This document shows, piece by piece, positions 9,161-18,700 of a DNA stretch of 64,000 nt. The notes under the pieces were generated by a model. That model made no database searches. It was not told the DNA's origin and saw nothing but the letters and a program-made list of their open reading frames with translations. The stretch is from an uncultured Alphaproteobacteria bacterium (GTDB taxonomy: Bacteria > Pseudomonadota > Alphaproteobacteria > GCA-2731375): positions 2,062,557 to 2,126,556 of the forward strand of contig CATOSZ010000003.1 of assembly GCA_951812805.1 (NCBI GenBank), given 5' to 3'. Every line of letters starts with the position of its first letter. Positions within the stretch are counted from its first letter, which is position 1. The position numbers and the translations under genes were made by a program.

Positions 9161-9475
9161 ATGGCCTGGCATAAAGCGGCGTCCGTCAGCCAACTGGACG
9201 ACGACGAGGTCGTAGGCGTCGAGGTGGCGGGAACGCCGGTCGCGGTGTACCAGCTGGAAGGTCAGTATTACGCCACGCACGACATCTGCACCCATGAATA
9301 CGCCAAGCTGTCCGACGGTTATGTCGAGGACGGCTGCATCGAGTGCCCGCTGCATATGGGCCTGTTCAAGATCGCCACCGGCGCCGCCCAGGGCGCCCCG
9401 GTCGAGGTCGACATCGCGACCTATCCGGTGAAGGTCGAAGGCGACGACATATTGATCGACTTGCCGGAAGGCTAG
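9161..9475 (+). CDS. Rieske [2Fe-2S] ferredoxin
   Basis: A 104-residue small Rieske ferredoxin of the type that donates electrons to ring-hydroxylating or Rieske-type oxygenases. The cluster ligands are visible as CTH (C43, H45) and CPLH (C62, H65) in the standard two-His/two-Cys arrangement. Length is typical of the NahAb/BphF-like group. A strong GAGGAGG site precedes the ATG. It opens a plus-strand run of catabolic genes, but a 35-bp perfect hairpin separates it from the CoA-transferase gene. No Rieske oxygenase alpha subunit is present in the window, so its partner must lie elsewhere. Confidence 0.93.
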   Translation: MAWHKAASVSQLDDDEVVGVEVAGTPVAVYQLEGQYYATHDICTHEYAKLSDGYVEDGCIECPLHMGLFKIATGAAQGAPVEVDIATYPVKVEGDDILIDLPEG

Positions 9476-9491
9476 GTCGGCTGCAAGTCTC

Positions 9492-9577
9492 GACCCGGCC
9501 GGCCCGCGCCCCCTTCCCAACCACCCCAAGGGTACACTCTACGGGTGGTTGGGAAGGGGGCGCGGGCCGGCCGGGTC
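9492..9577. repeat. Perfect 35-bp inverted repeat (large intergenic hairpin)
   Basis: Left arm 9492-9526 and right arm 9543-9577 are exact reverse complements over all 35 bases, separated by a 16-nt loop (9527-9542). The arms begin GACCCGGCCGG and are very GC-rich. The element fills most of the 147-bp gap between the Rieske ferredoxin and the CoA-transferase. No T-run follows on either strand, so it is not a standard intrinsic terminator. It could still stop or stabilise RNA, or be a mobile palindromic repeat unit. No second copy was noticed in the window. Confidence 0.9.
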
Positions 9578-9622
9578 CTTCGGCAAATGCCGAGAACAAC
9601 GACACGACGAGGGAGATGCGTG

Positions 9623-10789
9623 ATGAGCAAGTCCGGCCCCCTTTCGGGCATTACCGTGATCGACATGACCCGCGTGCTGGCGGGCCCTTTCTGCACCCTG
9701 ATGCTGGCCGAACTCGGCGCCCGGGTGATCAAGGTGGAGACGCCGGGTACCGGTGACGACGCGCGCGCCTATGGCCCCTTCGTCAACGGCAAATCGGTCT
9801 ATTTCGTCTCGGTCAACCGGGGCAAGGAATCGATCGCCCTCAATCTGAAGGACGACGGCGACCGCGACGTCTTCGAGATGCTGCTGGCCAAGGCCGACGT
9901 CGTCGTCGAGAATTTTCGCCCCGGCACGATGGAGAAGCTCGGCTACGGCTGGGACGACCTGCACGCCCGCTTTCCCCAGCTGATCTATGCCGCCTGTTCC
10001 GGCTTCGGCCACACCGGCCCGCACAGCCAGCGCCCGGCCTATGACATGGTGGTGCAGGCGATGGGCGGCATCATGAGCATCACCGGCCAACCGGACTCTC
10101 CGCCGACCCGTGTCGGCATGTCGATCGGCGACATCGGCGCCGGCCTGTTCACCGCGGTCGGCGTCAACGCCGCCCTCTACGACCGGCAGATCTCGGGTGA
10201 GGCGCGCAAGATCGACATCGGCATGCTGGATTGCCAATTGAGCCTCTGCGAGAACGCGCTGGTACGCTACAGCGCCACCGGCGAGGTGCCGGGCCCGCTG
10301 GGGGCGCGCCATCCCTCGATCACCCCCTTCGAGGTTTTCCCGACCTCGGATGGCCACCTGATCATCGCCGCCGGTAACGACACCATGTACCAGCGCCTCT
10401 GCGAGGCGATCGCGCGGCCCGACCTCGGTGCCGACGCCCGCTTCCAGACCAACCCGCTGCGCAACGAGAACCACGACGCGCTGATCCCGGAACTGAACAC
10501 GGAGCTTTCGGGCGAGAGCACGGATCACTGGTTGGAGATCCTCGACGCGGCCGGCGTGCCGGCGAGCCCGATCAACGACATGGCGCGGGTCTCCGCCCAC
10601 CCGCAGGTCGAGCCGCGCAACATGCTGGTCGACGTGCCGGACGAGACGACCGGAACCCTCAAGGTCGCCGGCAACCCGATCAAGATCTCCGGCTTCGACG
10701 ATCCGGCCAGCCGGGAAAGCGCGCCCGATCTCGACCGCGACCGGGCCGCGATCCTTGAGGAACTCGGCGTCGCGCAGGCCGCCCAATAG
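9623..10789 (+). CDS. CaiB/BaiF family (class III) CoA-transferase
   Basis: A 388-residue class III CoA-transferase, which moves CoA between carboxylic acids through an aspartyl-CoA anhydride. It begins with the family-typical LSGITVIDMTRVLAGPFC, followed by GARVIKVE and VVVENFRPGTMEKLG. The catalytic Asp is expected at D141 in PAYDMVVQA. The frame is open from a GTG at 9545 inside the large inverted repeat. ATG 9623 is preferred because it starts the conserved sequence and has GAGGGAG about 8 nt upstream. The next gene starts 10 bp after its stop, so the two are probably co-transcribed. The acid substrate is unknown. Confidence 0.94.
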   Translation: MSKSGPLSGITVIDMTRVLAGPFCTLMLAELGARVIKVETPGTGDDARAYGPFVNGKSVYFVSVNRGKESIALNLKDDGDRDVFEMLLAKADVVVENFRPGTMEKLGYGWDDLHARFPQLIYAACSGFGHTGPHSQRPAYDMVVQAMGGIMSITGQPDSPPTRVGMSIGDIGAGLFTAVGVNAALYDRQISGEARKIDIGMLDCQLSLCENALVRYSATGEVPGPLGARHPSITPFEVFPTSDGHLIIAAGNDTMYQRLCEAIARPDLGADARFQTNPLRNENHDALIPELNTELSGESTDHWLEILDAAGVPASPINDMARVSAHPQVEPRNMLVDVPDETTGTLKVAGNPIKISGFDDPASRESAPDLDRDRAAILEELGVAQAAQ

Positions 10790-10799
10790 CGGGTCCAGG

Positions 10800-11522
10800 A
10801 TGAAACTCACGGATTTTTCGACGCTCACCTTCGATTGCTACGGCACACTCATCGATTGGGAAAGTGGCATGGTCGCGGGCGTGGCGCCCCTGGTTGCCGA
10901 GGTGCCGGCGGCGCTCACCCGCGACCAGATCCTGGAAGCGCATGCGCGCCATGAATCCTTTCAGCAGGCGCAAACCCCGGCCATGGCCTACAGCGACCTG
11001 CTGGCCATCGTCTACCGGCGCCTGGCGGAAGAGTGGGGCGTGTCCGTCTCTTGGGAGGATTGCGCGGCCTACGGCCGGTCCGTCGCCGATTGGCCGGCCT
11101 TTCCCGATTCCCGCGAGGCGCTCGCATATCTGAAGGATCACTACAAGCTGGTCATCCTGTCGAACGTCGACAACGCGAGTTTCGCGGCGTCCAACGAACG
11201 GCTGGGTGTCGCGTTCGACGCGGTCTATACGGCCGAGGATGCCGGGTCCTACAAGCCCTCGGACCGGAACTTCACCTACATGCTGGAAAAGCTCGGCGGT
11301 CTCGGCATCGAAAAATCGGCGATCCTGCACACGGCGGAAAGCCTGTTCCACGACCATGGTCCTGCCAATCGGTTCGGCCTGGCATCCTGCTGGATCTACC
11401 GGCGCCACGAACAAGAAGGCTTCGGCGCGACCATGGACCCCGGCGAAACGCCGCGTTGGGATTTCCGCTTTACCTCCATGGCCGAACTGGCCGCGGCCCA
11501 CCGCGCCGAAGTCGGCGGTTAG
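10800..11522 (+). CDS. HAD-superfamily hydrolase, haloacid dehalogenase type II-like
   Basis: A 240-residue protein of the L-2-haloacid dehalogenase branch of the HAD superfamily. Motif I is FDCYGTLIDW with nucleophile D12, motif II is LSNVDN (S121, N122) and motif III Lys is in YKPSDRNF (K152). Spacing and length match 2-haloacid dehalogenases closely (about 230 residues), but relatives include phosphatases, so dehalogenation is not proven. ATG 10800 lies 10 bp after the CoA-transferase stop codon, indicating co-transcription. The upstream extension of the frame from 10755 lies within the previous gene. In context it may detoxify or process a small organic acid. Confidence 0.9.
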   Translation: MKLTDFSTLTFDCYGTLIDWESGMVAGVAPLVAEVPAALTRDQILEAHARHESFQQAQTPAMAYSDLLAIVYRRLAEEWGVSVSWEDCAAYGRSVADWPAFPDSREALAYLKDHYKLVILSNVDNASFAASNERLGVAFDAVYTAEDAGSYKPSDRNFTYMLEKLGGLGIEKSAILHTAESLFHDHGPANRFGLASCWIYRRHEQEGFGATMDPGETPRWDFRFTSMAELAAAHRAEVGG

Positions 11523-11608
11523 GCCGCTCGGCGCCACCCATTTGCCGGCGGCGCGTGAAGTGCCTACGCTCTGCCCCCGAACCTATCGACAAGGGACGGG
11601 AGCCGGCC

Positions 11609-12742
11609 ATGCCCGACAAGCTCATTCTCTCCTCCGACAGCCATGTCTTCGAGCCGGGGGATCTCTGGACGCAGCGGATCGACAAGGCCTTCCGCGGGCG
11701 CGAGCCACGCATCGAACGGGCGGGTGATATCGACCAGATGGTGATCGAGGACGGCCGGATGTTCGCCGGCATCGGCCTGATCTCGAATGCCGGCGCGCGC
11801 TACGAGGCGCCGGAGACCATTCAGGACCATGCCACCATCGACAGCGTGCACGAGGGCGGCTGGGATCCGGCGCGACACATCGAGGATATGGCGATCGACG
11901 GCGTGCTGGGCGAGGTGCTGTACCCGAGCCAGGGCCTGTTCTGCTACAAGATCGCGGATCCCGAGCTGTTCACCGCCGTCTGCCGCGCCTACAACGACTG
12001 GCTCGCCGAGTTCTGCGCCGTCGATCCCGACCGGCTGAAGGCCGTCGCCATGCTGAACGTCGACGACGTGGGAAGCGCGGTTGCCGAGCTGGAGCGCTCG
12101 GCCAGGCTCGGCTTCGTCGGCGCCATGATCACCGAGTATCCGCCGGAGGACCGGCGCTACGACCATGCGGACTACGAGCCGCTCTGGGCGGCGGCGGCCG
12201 CGCACGACATGCCGCTCAGCCTGCATACGGCGACCCGGCGGGTACAAAGCAATTCCGCCCTGGCGGAGCGCAGCGTGCGCGACGCCAGCCGGCGGGCCAC
12301 CAAGGTGTTCCTGCCGGCCATGTCGATGTGCGACATGATCTTCTCCGGCGTCTTCGAGCGCCACCCGAGCCTGAAGCTCGCCATCGTCGAGTTCGAGTTG
12401 TCCTGGGTGCCCTATGTCCTGGCCAACATGGACTACACCTACCGGGAACGGCACCAGGAGGCGGCGTACCGCTTCAAGGGCGACCGGCTGCCGAGCGACG
12501 TCTTCGCCTCGAACGTCTATCTGAGCTTCCAGGAAGACGAGGTCGGTGTCCGCCTGCGCGACGTCATCGGTGTCGATCGCATGATGTGGGGCTCGGACTA
12601 TCCGCACAGCGAGTCGACCTTCCCCCGCTCACGCGAGGTGCTGGACGAAATCCTCGTCGGCGTGCCGGAGGCGGAACGGGCGCAGATCGTCTGCCACACG
12701 ACGGCTGATCTCTATGGCTTCGACCTGGCACGGATCAGCTAA
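11609..12742 (+). CDS. Amidohydrolase family 2 protein
   Basis: A 377-residue metal-dependent hydrolase or decarboxylase of the amidohydrolase-2 family (TIM barrel; relatives include ACMSD and resorcylate decarboxylases). Metal-site residues are seen as SSDSH near the N-terminus (D10, H12), a His in LSLHTATRR and an Asp in GSDYPHSEST. The long open frame from 11033 overlaps the HAD gene. ATG 11609 is preferred because the D-x-H motif follows directly and GGGACGGGAG precedes it. It is 86 bp after the HAD gene on the same strand and closes this plus-strand cluster, ending 25 bp from the convergent giant gene. Decarboxylation of an aromatic or unsaturated acid is possible but unproven. Confidence 0.9.
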   Translation: MPDKLILSSDSHVFEPGDLWTQRIDKAFRGREPRIERAGDIDQMVIEDGRMFAGIGLISNAGARYEAPETIQDHATIDSVHEGGWDPARHIEDMAIDGVLGEVLYPSQGLFCYKIADPELFTAVCRAYNDWLAEFCAVDPDRLKAVAMLNVDDVGSAVAELERSARLGFVGAMITEYPPEDRRYDHADYEPLWAAAAAHDMPLSLHTATRRVQSNSALAERSVRDASRRATKVFLPAMSMCDMIFSGVFERHPSLKLAIVEFELSWVPYVLANMDYTYRERHQEAAYRFKGDRLPSDVFASNVYLSFQEDEVGVRLRDVIGVDRMMWGSDYPHSESTFPRSREVLDEILVGVPEAERAQIVCHTTADLYGFDLARIS

Positions 12743-12767
12743 CGACACGCAGCACGGTGCCGACGCC

Positions 12768-15700
12768 TCAGACCACCTGAATGTCGTTCGCCGTAACCCC
12801 GTCGCCCGTGACGGTGCCGACCAGGCTGTAGCCTTCGCCGACGCCGTTGGGGTCGTAGAAGAGCCGGCCTTCCCCGTCGGCGACGAGGCTGGCTTCGCCC
12901 GCCGTCCAAGCCTCGCCCGAAGCATTGCCGCCGTCGTAGGCGCCCGCCGCGACGGCGAGGTCGGCGTCGGCGTTCACGTGGAAGACGGAGCCGTCGATCT
13001 CGATGACGTCGATGCCGCTTTCGAAATCGGCGACCAGGTCGTCGCCGTCGCCGTCCAGCAGGAAGCGGTCTGCGCCGGCACCGCCGATGAGCGTATCGGC
13101 ACCGCCGCCGCCCGAAAGCACATCGTCGCCCGCCAGGCCGTCGAGGGTGTTGCGGGCGCTATCGCCGATCAGCATGTCGTCGCCCGCGCCGGCCCCGGTA
13201 TCGACCGCCACCAATTGCAGCGCGTCGTCCGAGAACACCGGGTCGAGCACCAGGCCGCCGCCGAGGGAGAGGCCGTCGTAGAGCGCGAAATCACCTTCGA
13301 TCGCCGCGGCGGTGAGGATTTCGAAGCTGTCGCCCGCCGCCGGACGGAAGCCGTCCAGCAGCACCAGGTCGAGGGTGCCATCGAGGCTGGCGGTACCGCT
13401 GACCGCGAGCAGGTCGTAGTCGTCGCGGTCCGTGCCGGCGAGTTCCATCACCAGGACCGCTTCGCCGCCGCTGGCGTAATCGCCCGTGATGGTCAGCGTG
13501 CCGGGTGAGGTGCCCGCGGTGACCGTGCCGTTGTTGGTGAACATGGTTCCGCCGATGTCGAGCAGCCCGGCGCCCTGGATGACGCCCGTCGCCTCGTTCA
13601 GGTAGCTGCCGCCTTCGATCGTCAGCCTCTCGTCGGCGGCGATGGTGATCGTGCCGGCGTTGCTGCCCGCCGCGGCGCCCTGCGCCAGCAGCAGGGACTC
13701 GTTCACATTGATGTCGCCATTGTTGTCCAGCAGGCCGGAAATCGTCCGCGCGCCGTTGCCGCCGGCGCCGGCCTCGACATTGATGGTGCCCGTGTTCGTC
13801 AGGGTGATGCCAGAGGAGAGCGAGATCAGCGCGCCACCGAAGAGCGACTGGCTCGACAACAGGATGTCGCCTGAACTGGTGACGGGGTCGAAGATGTCCA
13901 CCCGCCCGTCCAGCACCCGGAGCGAGCCGGCGTTGGTCCAGGCGGCGCCGGAGAAGGGATTGACACGCAAAGTGCCGCCACCGCTCGCCTCCAGGACGCC
14001 CGTGTTGGTGAAGCTCGCGGTCTCGATGCGGAGCAAATGCCCCTCGAGGTCCGAGGCGATCCGGCCCGTGGCGACGAAGTCGGTGTTGTTCGAGCCCGAG
14101 ATCAGCAGGTTGCCACCTTCGAGCGTCAGGTTGGGACCGAAGGTGATGGTGTTCGTCGAACCGACCTCGCGGGTGAGCGTTATGAACGAGGTCGGGGTCG
14201 AGGGGCCGGTCACCGCCTCGATGTTCATGTCGTCGATGGTCAGGTCGTTCACCAGCGTGAGGCTGGAGCTCGCGCTCAAGGTCAGGGTGCCCGGCCCGGT
14301 CCCCGCCTCGTCGTTGTGGGTAAAGGAATTCACCAGACGCACGGCGCCGCCGCCCGAGAGATCGAGATCGCCGTTCAGCGTTACCGCCGTCAGCCTGTTG
14401 CCGCCACTGCTGTTGAAGGCCAGGCTTTCGCCCTGGCTGAATTGCACGGTGCCGCCGCTGATCTGACCGCCGGCGACGGCCCAGCTGCCGGTGGTGTCGT
14501 CGAGGGTGAAGGTGCCGCCGCCGAGCTGCAACTCGCCGGTGAGCGTGACGGAACCGCCCGAGCGGTCGATGGTGCCGATATTGGCGAGCGGCAGGGTACC
14601 CTCGATGCTGAGGGCCGCGTCGTTCAGGTCGATCAGGCCGTTGGTATTGTCGATGTCGCCCCGCAGCCGCAGGGTTCCGCCGTCGGCGATGATGGTGCCG
14701 TTGTTGCTCCAGGCCGTGAAGAATTCGCCGAGGATCAGGTTACCGCCACCGCTCTGCTGCAACGTCGCCTGATTGTCGAAGAGGATGGGGCCGATCCGCA
14801 GGTTCGTGCCCGGCGTGTCGGCGACGATCATGCCCTGGTTGACGAAGACGACGTTGGAGGAACTCGAAATGAGGGCGTTGCCCCCCTCGATCCGGCCGTC
14901 GGCGCCGAGCACGACGGTCGTCGGACCCGCGAAACTCCGCGTTAGGAATAGATCTTGTTCCGACTGGCCGGCGACGGCCTCGAAGGCGAGGGTGGCCATA
15001 TCGAAGGTATAGTCGTCGATGATGGTAAGCCCGGCGTTCGAACCCGCTACGCGAAGCAGGCCGGCGGTCCCCACGCCGTCGGCACGAAAGCTGGTCGTCC
15101 CGCCGATGTCGAGCTGGTCGTTGGTGTCGGCCAGGGTCAGGGTGCCCTGCACCGCCACGTCCTGCAGCCGGTTGTTGCCGTTGGAGTTGTAGTTCAACCC
15201 CTCGCCGTCGGCGAAGGTCACGGTGCCGCCGTTGATCCGCCCGCCGTTGACGTTCCACGAGCCGCTCGCGGCATCGAAGGCCAGCGTCTCGCCCGAATTG
15301 TCGAGGATGCCGTCATGGGTGATCGAGGAATTCGACCGGTTGATCGTGCCGAGCCCGGCCGTCGTCAGGTTACCGCCGAGGTTGAGCGCCGCGTCGGTGA
15401 GGGTGATCGTCCCGGTGGTGTTGTCGCCGGTGCCCCGCAGGTTCAGCGTGCCGCCGTTGGCCGAAATCAGGCCTTCGTTGGTCCAGCTGGTGAACGAGGC
15501 GCCGAGCTCGATGCGGCCGCCGTCGGTCTGCTGGATGGTCCCCCGGTTGACGGTGTTCAGGGGATGGATACGGATCATCTCACCGGCGACGTTGGCGTGG
15601 ATCAGGCCGTCGTTGATGAAGGTGACGTTCGAGGTGCTGGAGATCAGGCCCTTGCCGCCGACGATCGAGGCCGTCGAACCGAGGGTCACGGTGGAGGTGG

Positions 15701-18700
15701 TAACGCCGGTGCGGCCGAAATGGATGTCCGGCTCGGAGCCGAGCGTTGCAGCGGCGAAGGTGACGGTTAGGTCCTGCAGGGTCGTGTCGTTCAGGAATTC
15801 CAGGCGGGCGTTGCTGCCGGTCAGACGGATGGAGCCGTCGTCCGTGCCGTTCTCGCCATGCAGGTCGATGCCGTTCAGGATTTCGATCTGGCCGCTTGCC
15901 CCCGAAAGTTCGATCTCGCCGTTGAACGTCACGCCGTCCAATCGGCTGTTGCCGTTGTTGAGATAGTCCAGTCCCTCACCCTGCGAGAGTTGTACGGTGC
16001 CGCCCTGGATCGTGCCGCCATTCATTTGCCAGGAGCCGGACGTGGCATCGAAGGTGAGCGTATCGCCCGTGTTGTCCAGGACGCCCTGCAGGCGCAGGGT
16101 GGTATCGCCCGAGCGGGTGATCGTGCCGAGCCCGCCGGTCGTCGTGTTACCGCCCAGTAGCGCCGTCGCATCGGTAATGCTGATCGTGCCGCCGCTGTTG
16201 TCCCAGGTGCCGCGCAGGTCCAGCGTACCGGACACCGCCATGATCATGGCGACGTTCGTCCACACCGTGGAACTGTTGCCGAGCTGGATCGAGGCACCGT
16301 TGACCTGGCTGAGCGTGCCCTGGTTGGTAAAGCCGCTCGGTGTGATGCGAAGCTGCTCGCCGGCGACGTTCGAGGTGATCGTGCCCTGATTGACCAGGGT
16401 GAAAAGGCTCGAGCCGCTGATCAGGGTATTGCCGCCGACGATATGGCCGTCCGGCCCGATTGTCAGGGTCGAGTTCGCCTCGCCGCTGCGCGAGAGCGTG
16501 ATGTCCGCTTCCGAAAGCTGGGTCGGTGTATCGAGCCGGATCGTTCCGTTGTCGAAGGTCTGCGTATTGCGGAATTGAAGTTCGGCATTGGCACCGGAAA
16601 TCGTGATGGTCCCCGGGTTCGGACCGGCACCGTCGGCGCCGCGAACGACGGTGCCGCCCTCCAACCGCAGCCGTTCGGAGCTGCCATCGAGGGTGAGGTC
16701 GCCGTCGATGTCGACATTGAACAGCGTGCTGTTCGAATTGTTGGTGAAATCCAGCCCTTCGCCATTGGCAAAGACCAGGGTGCCGCCCTCGATGCGCCCG
16801 CCCTGCAGGGTCCAGGAACCGCTCGCGGTATCGAGGGTGAGGGTATCGCCCGTATTGTCGACGGTGCCGGAAAGCGTGACGGTGCCGCCGGACCGGGTCA
16901 GCGTGCCGAGCCCCGCCGTCGTCGTCGTGCCGGCCAGTTGCAAGGCGGCGTCGGTTACTTCGATCGTGCCGGCCGAGTTGTCCCAGGACCCCTCGAAGCG
17001 AAGCGTCCCCCCGGTGGCCCGGATCGTCCCGGTATTGCTCCACGCCGTGTTGGATACGCCCAGCGTGATGTTGCCGCCGCCCGATTGCTCCACCAGGTTC
17101 TGGTTGGTGAAGCTGGACACGCCGATCCGGAGCGTTTCGCCCGGCTGGTTGGAGAGGATCTGCCCCTGGTTCACCAGCGCGAAGTTGGAGACGCCGGAAA
17201 TCAGGCCGAAGCCACCGCTGATCACCGCGTTGGATCCGAGCGTCAGGGTGGAATTCGTCTCGCCGCTGCGCGACAGTGCGATGTCCGGCTCCGACAGGCC
17301 GGGCGTGACGTCGAACTCAATCGTCGCGTTGTCGAACGTCTGGGTATTGCGGAAGGTGACGCCGGCATTGCTGCCGCTGAGGCGGATGGTGCCGTTGCCG
17401 CCGCCGCTGGCGTTGACGTCGATCCCGCCCTCGATCCGGATCCGCGCGCTGGCGCCGGAGAGATCGAAGGTGCCTTCCGTCGTAACGTTCCTCAGCACGT
17501 TGTTCGACGAATTGCCGAACATCAGGCGCTCGCCGCCCGTGAAGACCAGATTGCCAGCGTCGATGGTGCCGCCCTGGATCGTCCAGGATCCGCTCGTCCC
17601 GTCGAGGGTCAGGGTCTCTCCGGCATTGTTCAGGGTGCCGGTGATGCGGACGGTGCCGTTGGTGCCATCGATGGTGCCGAGGTCGGCGGTCGCCACCGTG
17701 CCGGCGAGGTCGACCCGGCCACCGTCGGCCGTGATCGTGCCCGTGTTGGACCAGCTGGCCGCGCTCAATATCAGGATGCCACCTTCCTCGGCGATCAGGG
17801 TCGCCTGGTTCTGGAAGGTGGAGGGATTGATGGTGATCGCCTGGCCGCTGACGTTGGCCTTGATCTCGCCCTGGTTGACGATGCTCGCGGCGCCGGAGAC
17901 GAAAATCCCTTCGCGGATCGCGCCGAGCCCGCCTACGATGCTGACGCCGGCGCCGAGCGTCAGGGTCGCACCGGCATTGTTGACGCTGAGCGTGCGGGCC
18001 GAACCACCGGCGGTGGAATCGAACACGAAGTGGCCATTGTCCACGGTATGGCTACCGATATAGCCGAGATCGGCGGAGCTGCCGGCGAGCGAGACCGTAT
18101 CCGCGAAGCTCGAGGCCGCGGCGACGCTGATGGCGCCGGCGGAAAGCTTCAGCGGGCCGCCGGCGACGAGACTGTTTAGGTTCAAGGTGCCGCCCGTGTA
18201 GTTCACCTCGCCGAGGCCTGCGGGCACGACGACGTTCTCGCCACCGACCGGCGCCGTGCCGGTGTTCCAGTTGCCGTCGGTGATCCACAGCCCGTCGGCG
18301 GCGCCGTTGGTGAAGGTGTTGTTCGGCGCGAGTGACGAAATCACCACCGTGCTTTCGCTCGCGACGCCGGTATTTACCCCGTCACTGACGACGATCGAGA
18401 TCGTCCGTGCGGCGCTATCCGGCGTCGTCGCGCCATTCTGATAGGTGAGGGTGCGCAACACCTGCTCGTAGTTGGCGACGCTGTCCGCGCCGGTGAGCGA
18501 GAGGACGCCGACGCCCGGATCGTAGTTGGCGACGATCGACGTACCCGTCGTGTCGACCGCCAGGACTTCGGAAACGCCGTCGGGCCGGTTGGTGAGCGTC
18601 GCGGTCAGGGAGGCGAGGGAGGTCGAGTCGTTGTCGTCGATGCTGGCGTCCGCGTCGACGACGACCACAGCCGGCCCGCCGGCGAGGAAGGCGCCGCCCG

